Assembly (NCBI RefSeq): GCF_017377775.1
Contig: NZ_JAFVLN010000022.1
Location: 62,001-126,000, forward strand
Length of the DNA stretch: 64,000 nucleotides
DNA from: Streptomyces sp. VRA16 Mangrove soil
GTDB taxonomy: Bacteria; Actinomycetota; Actinomycetes; Streptomycetales; Streptomycetaceae
Direction: 5' to 3'
Made by a program: the position numbers and the translations under genes. Each line of letters begins with the position of its first letter. Positions within the stretch are counted from its first letter, which is position 1. The notes below the pieces were generated by a model. It did not search any database. It worked only from the letters and a program-made list of their open reading frames with translations, and had not been told where the DNA came from. Shown piece after piece: positions 8,520-17,082 of this stretch.

Positions 8520-9839
8520 ATGACCACAGAGGTGCGCCACAGGTACGACGCCCGGCTCCTTCGCCGGCCGGGCGCGGGCCTGTCGCCGGCCCAGCAGGCG
8601 CGCATCGAGATGCGCCGACAGCAGGAGCAGTTCCTGCGCGAGATCCTCGGCTCGCTGAGCCGGCGGGACCAGCGGGAGCGCGCGGAGCGGTACATGCGGG
8701 GGCTGCTGACCGCGGACGGCCGCAAGTCGATCCGGAACATCGCCGCGTGCCTGGGCCTGCCGGACGAGGAGCAGCGCCTGCATCACTTCATCAGCGGTTC
8801 GACGTGGAGCTGGGACACGATGCGCGCCGGTCTGGCGTCCTGGGTCGGCTGTGTGGCATCGCCGCAGGCCTGGGTGGTGCAGGCGGTGACGATCCCGAAG
8901 GTCGGTGACCACACCGTCGGGGTGGACCGGTTCTTCGACCCGCAGGCCGGGCAGATGGTCGCGGGCCAGCGGGCCTTCGGCGCCTGGCTGGCCACCCCCG
9001 ACCTGAGCGTCCCGGTGAACTGGAAGCTCTATCTGCCGCGCCACTGGCTGAGCGACGGCGCGCTGCGCACCCGCGCGGACATCCCGTCCGCCCTGGACTA
9101 CGCCTCGCTGGAGGAGTGCGCCGCCGACGTGGTGGCCGACCCGACACGCATGTGGGGCACCGCGCCCCGGCCCGTCCTGATGGATCTGCGCGGGCACGCG
9201 GACTGGCGCGCCCTGCACCGGCTGAGCGCCGCGGGCATGCCGGTGCTCGCCCGGATCTCACCGACGACCCGGCTCGTCGTGGACGATCCCGCCTTCCCCG
9301 CGTCCCGGGCCACGGTGCAGCGGTCCTGCGAACTGCTCGGGACGGTCGCGAGCGTGCGGCGCGGCGTCGAATGGCTGGATCCCGCACGGTCCGCCGAGCC
9401 GTGCCTGTCACAGGTCGCCGCGGTGCGGGTGCGCATCCCGGGGGCCGCGCCCGGCCTCGACCGCCCTCTTCTGCTGCTCGGTGAGTGGCGGGCCGGGCAG
9501 GCGAGCACCGCCCAGGTGTGGATCACCCATCTGACCAAGGTGCCCCCGGCCACGCTGCTGCAACTGACCAAGCTGACCCGCCGCGTGGCGTGGGACGCGC
9601 AGCGGGGGGTCGAGCAGACCGGGGCCCGGGACTTCGTGGGCCGCTCCTACGGCGGCTGGCACCGGCATCTGACGCTGGCGTCCACGGCGCACACCGTGCG
9701 CATGATCGCGGACCGCGGCAGCCGGCCGGATCCGGCCGGGCCGGCCGGAGCGGCTGGTTCCACGGCCCCGGAAGCGGCCCGGGGCCGTGGTCTCAGCTCA
9801 TCTCACACGAGGGCTTCCGCCGGCACCGCCGTGACCTGA
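8520..9839 (+). CDS. IS701-type transposase-derived protein, probably not a working transposase
   Basis: A 439-residue protein with the IS701/DDE fold. It shows the N-terminal helical part (RAERYMRGLLTADGRKSIRN), the core block HTVGVDRFFDPQAGQ, and the C-terminal GRSYGGWHRHLTLASTAHT. In active relatives the first catalytic Asp lies in a D-[DE]-T/S-G-F block just before K-G-H-S-V-G-V-A-R; here that block reads VVQAVTIPKVG, so the Asp is missing. No terminal inverted repeats or target duplication flank it. ATG at 8520 follows GGGGG. Similar proteins sit, one per cluster, in many Streptomyces biosynthetic clusters, where a regulatory role has been proposed. Its 3' end overlaps the convergent ArsR gene by 37 bp. 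Confidence 0.75.
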   Translation: MTTEVRHRYDARLLRRPGAGLSPAQQARIEMRRQQEQFLREILGSLSRRDQRERAERYMRGLLTADGRKSIRNIAACLGLPDEEQRLHHFISGSTWSWDTMRAGLASWVGCVASPQAWVVQAVTIPKVGDHTVGVDRFFDPQAGQMVAGQRAFGAWLATPDLSVPVNWKLYLPRHWLSDGALRTRADIPSALDYASLEECAADVVADPTRMWGTAPRPVLMDLRGHADWRALHRLSAAGMPVLARISPTTRLVVDDPAFPASRATVQRSCELLGTVASVRRGVEWLDPARSAEPCLSQVAAVRVRIPGAAPGLDRPLLLLGEWRAGQASTAQVWITHLTKVPPATLLQLTKLTRRVAWDAQRGVEQTGARDFVGRSYGGWHRHLTLASTAHTVRMIADRGSRPDPAGPAGAAGSTAPEAARGRGLSSSHTRASAGTAVT

Positions 9840-10126
9840 ACCGCGTCCAGCAGCAGCGGGAAGCGGGCGTCGATGTCGTCCCGGCGCAGCGAGATGACAC
9901 GGGACGTCCCGCGGATCTCGGTCTGCATGAGGCCGGACTCGCGCAGCACCTTCAGGTGGTGCGAGAGGGTCGACTTCGCGATGGGGTAGCTGAGTTGACC
10001 GCACACACGTGGTCCCTCCACGTGCATGGTGCGAGCGATGTCCCTGCGGATCGGGTCGCTGAGTGCGTGCAGCACCTTGTCCAGGGAGATGTCGTCCCGG
10101 TCAGGGTGGAAGAGTTCGTTGCGCAC
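9803..10126 (-). CDS. ArsR-family winged-helix regulator
   Basis: A 107-residue ArsR-type repressor: helix 1 KVLHALSDPIRRDIAR, recognition region KSTLSHHLKVLRESGLM, and beta-wing TEIRGTSRVISLRRDD. No metal-binding CxC motif is present, so it likely senses something other than a metal. GTG at 10126 is preceded by GGAGG 7-8 bases upstream. It is 98 bp downstream of the DAHP synthase gene. It is clearly paralogous to the C-terminal half of the shikimate kinase fusion at 23,008: both share LSDPxR, STLSHH, LRESG and RxDDxxxRFP. It is a candidate controller of the two cluster promoters that share an imperfect palindrome. Confidence 0.88.
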   Translation of the reverse strand: MRNELFHPDRDDISLDKVLHALSDPIRRDIARTMHVEGPRVCGQLSYPIAKSTLSHHLKVLRESGLMQTEIRGTSRVISLRRDDIDARFPLLLDAVQVTAVPAEALV

Positions 10127-10224
10127 GCCTGTCCTCCTCGTCAACTGGTCGTCATGGCCAACGTCCTGTGCGGGCGCGGTGGTCCGCGCTGCCGCACGGT
10201 CGGGGTCGCCGCCGGCCGCACGGG

Positions 10225-11439
10225 TCAGATCTCGCGGAAGCGGTCGATGACGGTGAGAGCCTGCTCCAGGTTGAGACGAGGATCGCACAAGGTCGTGTAG
10301 CGGTGGCCGAGTGCCTCCTCGTCCGGCACCGGCCCGCCGACGCACTCGGTGACCTCGGGGTCCGCGGCCGTCTCCAGATGCAGCCCCCCGGGGCGCAGGC
10401 CGAGGCCGGTCAGGACGCGGGCGAATCCGACGGCCTCGGCGGCGACCTGGTCCACGTACCGCGTCTTGACGCCGCCCGGCGTGCGCACGGTGTTGCCGTG
10501 CACCGGGTCGGACACCCAGACCACGGGGTGGCCGGCCGACCTGACCGCCCTGACCAGCTCGGGCAGCCGCTCCGCCACGAGACGGTGTCCCATCCGGGCG
10601 ACGAGGACCAGGCGCCCGGCCTCCCGCTCGGGGTCGAGCAGCCGGCACAGCTCCAGGACCTGCTCCGGTGTCGCCGAGGGGCCGATCTTGCAGGCGACGG
10701 GGTTCGAGATGTTCGCGAAGAGCCGCACGTGCGCGCCCCGTACGTCCCGGGTGCGCTCACCGATCCAGGGCAGGTGGGCCGAGCCCAGGAACCAGCGTCC
10801 TTCCCGGTCGTCGTAGCGCACGAGCGGCACCTCGTAGTCCATCACGAGGGCCTCGTGGCTCGTCCACACGCGCGGCCCGCCGGCCCGTGCCTCGGCGTCC
10901 AGCTGCGCCGCTGCCGCCGCCGAGAGGTCGTAGGCCCGCAGCATCCGCGCCGGATCGTTGGCGCGCTCCGCGGCCGTCGCGCCTTCGCCGTTGACGAGGT
11001 GCCCGCGGAAGCTGGGCAGCAGCTCGCCGTCGATCTCCTCGTACCCCTCCGAGCGCGGCTTGGCGAACTGGCCCGCGGTCCGGGCGATCGCCACGACGCG
11101 GTCCGCGGGTCCCAGCCGCCGTGCCATCGCGGCGACGGCGGCGCTCTTGGCGCGGATGTGCTCGGGCGTGTACTCGTCGAAGCTCTCGGCGCAGTCGCCG
11201 GCCTGGATCAACTGAGCCTCACCCAGGGCCACTTGGGAGAGTTCCTGTTTCAGGCGGTGCAGCGCGCCGGGGGTCACGAGCGGTGCGGCCGAGGACAGGG
11301 CCCGGCAGACGAGGTCGCGCTGCGTCGGGTTGTCCCAGTTGGGCTGCTGCGCGGTCGGGAGGTACTTCCAGCGTTCCACGTCGTCCTGGCGGGCGGCGTC
11401 GGCGAGCGGCAGCGGAAGGCGTGTGCCGGACAGGGCCAT
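10225..11439 (-). CDS. class II DAHP synthase (3-deoxy-7-phosphoheptulonate synthase)
   Basis: A 404-residue plant-type (class II) DAHP synthase that condenses phosphoenolpyruvate and erythrose-4-phosphate, the first step of the shikimate pathway. It shows QAGDCAESF, then SNPVACKIGPSAT, VWVSDPVHGNT and the C-terminal HLETAADPEVTECVGG metal/substrate region. It is shorter than the primary-metabolism enzyme of about 450 residues, as usual for cluster-borne copies, so it may escape normal feedback control; this is inferred. A strong hairpin upstream (11,493-11,533) separates it from the 753-aa gene, so it probably has its own promoter. With aroC and the shikimate kinase fusion it raises chorismate supply for the cluster. 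Confidence 0.95.
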   Translation of the reverse strand: MALSGTRLPLPLADAARQDDVERWKYLPTAQQPNWDNPTQRDLVCRALSSAAPLVTPGALHRLKQELSQVALGEAQLIQAGDCAESFDEYTPEHIRAKSAAVAAMARRLGPADRVVAIARTAGQFAKPRSEGYEEIDGELLPSFRGHLVNGEGATAAERANDPARMLRAYDLSAAAAAQLDAEARAGGPRVWTSHEALVMDYEVPLVRYDDREGRWFLGSAHLPWIGERTRDVRGAHVRLFANISNPVACKIGPSATPEQVLELCRLLDPEREAGRLVLVARMGHRLVAERLPELVRAVRSAGHPVVWVSDPVHGNTVRTPGGVKTRYVDQVAAEAVGFARVLTGLGLRPGGLHLETAADPEVTECVGGPVPDEEALGHRYTTLCDPRLNLEQALTVIDRFREI

Positions 11440-11492
11440 GAGGTCTCCTCGCAGATTCTGTGACGGTGTGCCGAGGTGCGCGGGTGCCCAAG

Positions 11493-11533
11493 GGGCGCGG
11501 CGCCCGCGGCATGGAGCCGCGGGCGCCGCGCCC
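11493..11533 (-). terminator. 18-bp perfect hairpin downstream of the 753-aa gene
   Basis: GGGCGCGGCGCCCGCGGC (11,493-11,510) and its exact complement (11,516-11,533) flank a 5-base loop ATGGA. It lies 17 bp past the stop of the leftward 753-aa gene and 54 bp before the DAHP synthase start, as expected of a terminator or processing site that insulates the two. Confidence 0.8.
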
Positions 11534-11550
11534 AGGCAGTGCTGCGGCCG

Positions 11551-13812
11551 TCAGGAGACGGCGATGGCGAAGTAGGGGGTCAGACCCTTCGCCAGGATCG
11601 CGAGCGACTGCACGGCGGCGAAGCCCTCGTCGATGGTTCCCGAGGTGACACCGGGGATGTTGGAGAAGCCGCCGTCGGGCGTCTGGCACCCGGTCAGCCA
11701 CTGCTGGACCTCGTCACGGCGCAGCGGCTCGGCGTCGAGGAGGTAGAGGGCCGCGACCGCGTGGTAGGTCGCGATCAGGCTCTCGCGGCTGACCAGGTCG
11801 TGGCTGAAGCCGCCGCCCGGGCCCTGGCAGTCCTGGAGGAAGCGGATGGCCTCCTCGCGGAACGGCAGGTCCTTGCCGAGCAGGGCGAGCGTGCCCACGG
11901 CGCGGTAGACGGAGTACGTGTCCGAGGGGGTGCCCACGCGCTCGCCGTAGCCGCCGTCCTCGTTGCGCGAGGCCATGATGTAGCGGACGCAGGCGTCCGG
12001 GTCGGCCGGCTCGGAGCGGAGCGAGTCGAGCGCCACCACCGCGAGGTTGGTGTGGAACAGGTCGCTGGCGAAGCCCGGCACCACACCGAAGCCGCCGTCC
12101 TCGTTCTGGCAGGCGCGCAGGAAACTCACGGCGGCCTCGTGGTCGCGCGGGCCCGCCTCGTGGCCGAGCAGCTGGAACGCGTTGACCGCCAGGTAAGTGT
12201 TGAGCACGTCGGCCGGGCCGCCGGGGAACTCCGCGAAGGCGCCGTTGGCGGCCTGGGCGTAGGTGAGCCAGGTGGTGACCTGCTCCAGCTCCTGCGGGTC
12301 CTCGCCGAGGACGCGCAGGTTGGCCACGGAGTGGTGGGTGCCGAACACGGACGGGGCCTGGTTGGCGCCGGAGCCGATCGGGGCGATGCGGGGGGTCCAC
12401 CCGTAGCCCTGGCCCGGGGTGAAGCTGGAGCGGATGTACCGCAGGTGCCGCTCGACGTCCATGACCCCGGAGAGGTCGACGCCCTCCATGGCGTAGATGT
12501 TCTCGATCGGCGCGGAGGCCGGCTTCAGCGCCGCGGCGAGCTCGGTGACCTCGGACGTCTGGGTGGGGGCCAGCTGGGTCAGGTCATCGGAGGTGACCGT
12601 GCGGGTGGTCTCCAGGGCGAGTGCCGTCAGGATCTGCGGCGTGGCCTGCTTGTTGTACAGGCGCAGGAAGCTGCTGGAGCCGAAGTGGAAGATGCCGGGC
12701 AGATCGCGCGGGGGCAGCATCTGGCGCACGAAGGGGCCGACCGGGGTGCCCGGCGGCGTCCAGAAGTAGCCCTCGCCGATGAAGACGCCGCCGTTCTCGC
12801 GGTCGGTCATCGTCTCTATGTAGCCGCGGGTGCGGGCTATGGAGCGCTCAAGGGCGTCCCGGCCGTCGGCCGGCAGGGTCTGCACGACGCGGCCGTAGGC
12901 CAGCAGCGCCCAGGCGTTGGCCGCGGTCGTCTTGATCGGGATGGCGGAGTTCAGGAGCGTGATGAACTCGCGGTGGATCGTGATCCGGCCGTCCAGGTCG
13001 CAGTGGTTCCAGTGACCGCCGAAGCGCTCGTCCCACAGGTGCTCGCTGTTGTACGTGACGATCGTGGCGGCCTGCCGCAGCAGCCCCTCGTCGTCGAGGA
13101 CCCGGCCGGCCTCGGCCAGCGCGATCGCGGTCAGCGACGACGCGGTCAGGTCGACCTTGGCGGTCGGCACCGGCAGGCCGTCCACGCCCCGCCAGTCCGG
13201 CACCGAGCCGTCGGCCTCGACATGGCGTTCGACCAGCGTGGCGGCGGCCTGCGCGGCGGCGTCCCGGTCCTCCTGGCGCCCGGAGAGCCCGGCGATCCGG
13301 GCCAGGGCGAGCAGTTCGGCCGCGGCGCCCGCGGCGGGGGAGCGGTCGTCCAGCACGGAGCTGCCGTCGCGGGCCACGGAGCCGAGCATCCGGCCGTCGC
13401 GGACCAGCAGGCCACGGGCGTGGGCGAGCTGCTCGCGGCCGGCGGTGAGGTCGCCGTCGCCGTGCGCGGCCGCCTCCAGGAGCGCGGCGGCGACGAGGAA
13501 CTGCCGCTGCGCGGTCTTCACGCTGCTGAGCTCGTGCGGGATGCCCGAGACCTCGAGGAATTCGAGGTAGCCGCCGTGGAGGGGGTCGACGAAGTCCGCC
13601 AGGCTCTGCACCAGTTCGGCCTTGCCCTCGGTGAACCCCCCCTCCGCCATGGCCCAGCGGGCGAGCACCGCCGTCTCGACCATTCGGTCGGCCGTGATGG
13701 ACCGGGTCGCGTCGTAGTCGATCGCCGAGACGAAGCCGCCGAACTCGGTGTTGGCGAACTTGGTGACGTAGGTGCTCCACAGAGCCTTGGGGGAGAGGGA
13801 GTTCTGGGACAT
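11551..13812 (-). CDS. 753-aa double alpha/alpha-barrel protein: AGE-like N-half, prenyltransferase/squalene-cyclase repeats in C-half
   Basis: The C-terminal half carries four GGTase-beta/squalene-cyclase type repeats: QNEDGGFG, RNEDGGYGE, QGPGGGFSH and QTPDGGFSN, each in a helix-turn-helix unit of about 50 residues. The N-terminal half has periodic glycine-rich turns (DPLHGGYLEF, RFGGHWNHCDLDG, RENGGVF) followed by helices with K-T-A-N, resembling the AGE/N-acylglucosamine 2-epimerase barrel. There is no DxDD cyclase motif and no clear zinc ligand set, so it need not act on a prenyl substrate; no signal peptide is seen. ATG at 13,812 has GGAG 8 bases upstream. The gene follows the MFS gene by 40 bp and is probably co-transcribed with it. 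Function unknown; the repeat fold is sure, the N-half assignment moderate. Confidence 0.75.
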   Translation of the reverse strand: MSQNSLSPKALWSTYVTKFANTEFGGFVSAIDYDATRSITADRMVETAVLARWAMAEGGFTEGKAELVQSLADFVDPLHGGYLEFLEVSGIPHELSSVKTAQRQFLVAAALLEAAAHGDGDLTAGREQLAHARGLLVRDGRMLGSVARDGSSVLDDRSPAAGAAAELLALARIAGLSGRQEDRDAAAQAAATLVERHVEADGSVPDWRGVDGLPVPTAKVDLTASSLTAIALAEAGRVLDDEGLLRQAATIVTYNSEHLWDERFGGHWNHCDLDGRITIHREFITLLNSAIPIKTTAANAWALLAYGRVVQTLPADGRDALERSIARTRGYIETMTDRENGGVFIGEGYFWTPPGTPVGPFVRQMLPPRDLPGIFHFGSSSFLRLYNKQATPQILTALALETTRTVTSDDLTQLAPTQTSEVTELAAALKPASAPIENIYAMEGVDLSGVMDVERHLRYIRSSFTPGQGYGWTPRIAPIGSGANQAPSVFGTHHSVANLRVLGEDPQELEQVTTWLTYAQAANGAFAEFPGGPADVLNTYLAVNAFQLLGHEAGPRDHEAAVSFLRACQNEDGGFGVVPGFASDLFHTNLAVVALDSLRSEPADPDACVRYIMASRNEDGGYGERVGTPSDTYSVYRAVGTLALLGKDLPFREEAIRFLQDCQGPGGGFSHDLVSRESLIATYHAVAALYLLDAEPLRRDEVQQWLTGCQTPDGGFSNIPGVTSGTIDEGFAAVQSLAILAKGLTPYFAIAVS

Positions 13813-13852
13813 GTCGATCTCCGTAACTGGTCGGTGGCCGTGCGGCCGGGAT

Positions 13853-15076
13853 TCAGGAGCTGGTTGCGGTGCTCTTGGTGGCGACGACGTTGGCGAGGAC
13901 GGCGATGCCGGTCGCGATGACGGCCGCGATGCCGAGGGATCCGAAGGACGCGTGGGAGAACAGCGCGCCGAAGACCGCGGAGCCGAGGGTCAGGCCGAGG
14001 TAGATGCTGGAGCTGTTCAGCGACATCACCGTGGCGCGCGACTGGGGCACCGCGCCGGCCGAGACGGTGGTCATGGCGGTGACGGCGAAGCCCTGGGTGA
14101 AGGCCCACAGGATCAGCAGGACGAGGACGCCCCAGGTGGCGAGGTGGGCCGTGGTGAGCGCGAGCACGATGACGGCCGAGAGCACGCCGTTGACCAGGAC
14201 GGTCTTGCGCGGGCCCAGCTTGGCGACCGTCCAGCCGGCCAGGAAGCTGGCCACGAAGTTGCCCGCGCCGTAGGCGAGGAGCAGGGAGCCGACCGTCGCG
14301 GTCGAGATGGCCAGCGAGTCCCCGAGGTAGGTGCCCAGGTAGGTGTAGACACCGTAGAAGCCGGTCATCCAGGCCAGGGTGGTGAGGAGCGCGAAGACCG
14401 CGGTCCGCGAGCGGAGCACCTCGGCGTAGGAGGCGGCGTAGGACTTCTTGGGGCCGGGGGCGGGCGGGGTGTTGGGCAGCACCGAGCTCAGGATGAAGGC
14501 GGCCACCACGGCGACGATCGCGACGAAGTAGAAGCTGGAGCGCCAGCCGGCCGCCTCGGCGAGGTAGGAGCCGATCGGCACGCCGATCACGATGGCCAGC
14601 GAGAGCGCGGACATCACGATGCCGATCACCTTCGGCAGCAGCGGCGGCCGGTACGTGGTCGCGATCAGGGCCATCACGTTCGGGGTGACCATCGCGGCGC
14701 CGACGCCGGCCAGGCCGCGGGCGACGCAGAAGGTGACGACGTCGGAGACGAAGGCGCTGAACACGGTGGCCAGGACGAAGACCGTCATGCCGGTGAGCAG
14801 CATCCGCTTGCGCGAGTAGCGGTCGGCCAGCGGGCCGAGCAGCGGTGCGCCGACCGCGTAGCAGATGGCGTACGTGGTGACGCCGAGGCCGGCCGCGGCG
14901 AGCGAGGAGCCGAGCGCGTCACTGATGGGGCGCAGGATCGGGGAGATGATGAACGAGTCCGCGCCGATGCAGAAGACGGCGAGGAACATGCCCGCGATGG
15001 TCAGCACGTCCTTGGCCGCCAGGCGCTCTGCCGTGGTGGTGGGGGCGGCTGCCGCGGCCGATGTCTGAACAGACAT
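13853..15076 (-). CDS. MFS transporter, drug:H+ antiporter type, 12 TM
   Basis: A 407-residue major facilitator with about 12 hydrophobic spans. The loop 2-3 signature appears as GPLADRYSRKRMLL and motif C-like GVPIGSYLAEAAGWR follows TM5. After a Pro-rich cytoplasmic loop (residues about 200-215) the second half repeats the pattern (AGWTVAKLGPRKTVL). It most resembles sugar-efflux/AraJ-type exporters, so it may export the cluster product or an aromatic intermediate. ATG at 15,076; its 173-bp upstream region contains one of the two copies of the cluster motif (15,159-15,181). Confidence 0.88.
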   Translation of the reverse strand: MSVQTSAAAAAPTTTAERLAAKDVLTIAGMFLAVFCIGADSFIISPILRPISDALGSSLAAAGLGVTTYAICYAVGAPLLGPLADRYSRKRMLLTGMTVFVLATVFSAFVSDVVTFCVARGLAGVGAAMVTPNVMALIATTYRPPLLPKVIGIVMSALSLAIVIGVPIGSYLAEAAGWRSSFYFVAIVAVVAAFILSSVLPNTPPAPGPKKSYAASYAEVLRSRTAVFALLTTLAWMTGFYGVYTYLGTYLGDSLAISTATVGSLLLAYGAGNFVASFLAGWTVAKLGPRKTVLVNGVLSAVIVLALTTAHLATWGVLVLLILWAFTQGFAVTAMTTVSAGAVPQSRATVMSLNSSSIYLGLTLGSAVFGALFSHASFGSLGIAAVIATGIAVLANVVATKSTATSS

Positions 15077-15158
15077 GACTGCTCCAGGGATTGGGGTGAA
15101 GGTGGGGGGTCCGTCCGGGCGGCGTACGGCCGTCCGTCGATGAGTGGCACTGCCGGTT

Positions 15159-15181
15159 TTCGATGTTCTACGAATGTCGAA
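15159..15181. promoter_or_regulatory. cluster motif copy B: TTCGA-N2-TTC-N3-GAA-N2-TCGAA
   Basis: The 23-mer consists of TTCGATG, TTCTACGAA and TGTCGAA, an imperfect dyad with symmetric TTCGA/TCGAA outer arms and TTC/GAA inner arms. It is 83 bp upstream of the MFS start. A near-identical site lies at 18,085-18,107 between the two main operons. A dimeric winged-helix repressor such as the cluster ArsR protein is the natural candidate binder (inference). Confidence 0.55.
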
Positions 15182-15249
15182 CTTCGATATCGGTGACGGT
15201 ATCGGCCGACCGCCGGACCCCACAAAGGGAGAAGACAGAGTTCTTGAAG

Positions 15250-15798
15250 TCAGACCGCGGTGGCGGCGGACAGCACCCTGTCGTCGGTGTCGCGGGTGTC
15301 CGCGGCGACGAACGCGGGGTTGAACTTCTCCATCACGTACAGCTGCGAGCCGTCCTCGCAGGCGATGATGTACTCCTTGTACGCGCACGGCTGGTGGGCG
15401 TCGTCGCCCGGCCATTCGGAGATGCCGCTGGACAGGATCCGCCGGTGCTGCTTGGTGCCCGCCTCGCGCAGCCGCCTGCCCAGGGGCGCGGAGTCGGCGG
15501 AGGAGCCCGACCAGCCCGACGGCGGGGCCGCGTAGCTGACGACGTTGACGCTGACCACGTCGTCCGAGGGGGCCAGCAGCGCCGAGTGTCTCTCGACGGC
15601 CGTGTCACCGGGTGCCAGGCCCAGTTCGAGGCGGGCCCGCGGATAGAGGGACTGGGCCTGCACGGGGCCCTGGCTGTGCACGCGCACGGTCAGTGAACAG
15701 TCCAGCAGGGCTTCGAGCAGCGTCGTCGTGGAGCCGTCGCTCGACAGCAGCATCCGGGTGGCGCCGGCGGAGAGTGAGGGGGGTGTGGTGGGTTCCAC
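15250..15798 (-). CDS. UbiC-like chorismate lyase (DUF98 family)
   Basis: A 182-residue protein with the chorismate-lyase fold of the DUF98 branch, to which the mycobacterial 4-hydroxybenzoate-forming lyase belongs. The order of segments matches: TRMLLSSDGSTTTLLEALLD near the N-terminus, a middle strand pair, and the C-terminal YKEYIIACEDGSQLYVMEK with a Glu in the usual place. It would split chorismate into pyruvate and 4-hydroxybenzoate in the cytosol. GTG at 15,798 has AAGGAG 7 bases upstream. It is 22 bp downstream of the glycosyltransferase, in one operon with it and the hexapeptide protein, as 4-hydroxybenzoate lyase and glycosyltransferases also neighbour each other in mycobacterial phenolic glycolipid loci. 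Family assignment rests on pattern similarity, not alignment. Confidence 0.7.
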   Translation of the reverse strand: MEPTTPPSLSAGATRMLLSSDGSTTTLLEALLDCSLTVRVHSQGPVQAQSLYPRARLELGLAPGDTAVERHSALLAPSDDVVSVNVVSYAAPPSGWSGSSADSAPLGRRLREAGTKQHRRILSSGISEWPGDDAHQPCAYKEYIIACEDGSQLYVMEKFNPAFVAADTRDTDDRVLSAATAV

Positions 15799-15819
15799 GG
15801 ATGGCTCCTTCGGTCCGCC

Positions 15820-17082
15820 TCAGGCGGCGTCGAGGTCGGCGTTGCGGAGGGCACGGCGGGCGGTCGCGCGCACGGCGGCCTCGGCCAGCAGGCCGACGGC
15901 ACGCTCCGTGCCGGAGCCGGCCGGGGCGATGGTGCGCGAGGCCCGCTCGACCTGCTCGGCGGCGGCGCCGCCGAGCAACGGGGCGATGGCCTGGGCGAGT
16001 TCGGGGACGCGGGGTGCCACCAGGGTGGGGAAGCCCAGCTTCGCCAGCCGGCGTACGGCCTCGACCTCGTGGTACTCGCCCATGCCGCTGAGCACGAAGA
16101 GGGTGGGGATGCGCATGGCGGACACCTCGGTGACGGTGATCCAGCCGGGCGCGGACAGCAGCAGGTCGGCCTCCTGGAGCAGCGGCATCCAGTCCGGCAG
16201 GTAGCTCAGTGTCACGACGTGTTCGGGGACGGTGGCCCCGTCCCGGGTCAGCAGCACCAGCTGGAGATCCGGGCGGTCGCGCTTCAGCAGGTCGTACGCG
16301 GCGACGTAGTCCTCGATGATCCGTTCCCGGTTCTCCGCGAACATGGTCGTGCCGCCGACCGAGCCGACGATGACCGGTCCGTCGCCGAGTCCGAGCCGGC
16401 GCCGCACCTCGGCCCCGTCGGACCTGGCGGGGAAGTCCCGGACCACGGGGCCGGTGAACACCGCCGTGCCGCGTTCGAGCGCCGCGGCCACCGGGGTGCC
16501 CGCGTCGAGCTCGGGCACCATCGGCTTGTCCGTGATCACGAGTTCGGCGCTGTCCACGATCCACGAGAAGAGCGCGTGCAGGGACTCCCGGGCCCGGCGC
16601 ATGTCCTCGGTGTCGACGGTGAAGCCGCCCGCGCGCAGGGTGTCGTCGTCGAGCTGGCACAGCGTGAAGTCGTACCGCTCGGTGACGAGGGCGTGCGGGA
16701 CGCCCAGGATCGCCGCCGCCATGGACGCCGAGATGTTGTAGTCGCTGATGACCAGGTCCGGGTCGAGGTCCCGGTAGTGGGCCAGGTGGTTGAGCACCTT
16801 GTCACCGCTGACGAAGGCGGGCGCGGCGTACTGCCGCACGTAGGTGTTCCAGTCCATCTCCCGGCCCAGGTGGCTGGAGACCGCGTAGTCGACGTGGTGG
16901 CCCACGGCGTCGACGACGGTGACGCCCGCCTCCTCGAAGAGCGGGGTGAAGGTCGGCTGCAAGGACCCCAGGAGGACGAGGAGTTCGGCCTCGGGGAGGC
17001 GGCGGCGCAGGCCGCGGGCGACCGCCAGCATGCGCATGTTGTGGCCCGAACCGGTCGAGTTGGGTGCCAGGACGATCCTCAT
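15820..17082 (-). CDS. glycosyltransferase, GT-B fold, MurG/MGDG-synthase-like
   Basis: A 420-residue GT-B enzyme. The N-domain opens MRIVLAPNSTGSGHNMRM, with the G-S-G-H turn typical of MurG and diacylglycerol glucosyltransferases. The C-domain has VGSVGGTTMFAENRERI and a donor-binding segment ADLLLSAPGWITVTEVSAM in the place of the HGGxGT motif of antibiotic glycosyltransferases. It likely transfers a dTDP- or UDP-hexose to an aromatic or polyketide acceptor. ATG at 17,082 overlaps the stop of the upstream hexapeptide gene (ATGA), so the two are translationally coupled. rmlA and rmlB across the divergent promoter suggest a dTDP donor (inference). Confidence 0.85.
   Translation of the reverse strand: MRIVLAPNSTGSGHNMRMLAVARGLRRRLPEAELLVLLGSLQPTFTPLFEEAGVTVVDAVGHHVDYAVSSHLGREMDWNTYVRQYAAPAFVSGDKVLNHLAHYRDLDPDLVISDYNISASMAAAILGVPHALVTERYDFTLCQLDDDTLRAGGFTVDTEDMRRARESLHALFSWIVDSAELVITDKPMVPELDAGTPVAAALERGTAVFTGPVVRDFPARSDGAEVRRRLGLGDGPVIVGSVGGTTMFAENRERIIEDYVAAYDLLKRDRPDLQLVLLTRDGATVPEHVVTLSYLPDWMPLLQEADLLLSAPGWITVTEVSAMRIPTLFVLSGMGEYHEVEAVRRLAKLGFPTLVAPRVPELAQAIAPLLGGAAAEQVERASRTIAPAGSGTERAVGLLAEAAVRATARRALRNADLDAA

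Noticed and set aside
11551..13812. Terpene (squalene-hopene-type) cyclase
   Set aside because: The DxDD acid motif is absent and no prenyl-diphosphate synthase lies nearby; only the toroid repeats are shared.
11476..13920. 814-aa rightward frame opposite the double-barrel gene
   Set aside because: Low-complexity Gly/Arg/Val composition and no ribosome-binding site; the leftward frame has clear repeat motifs.
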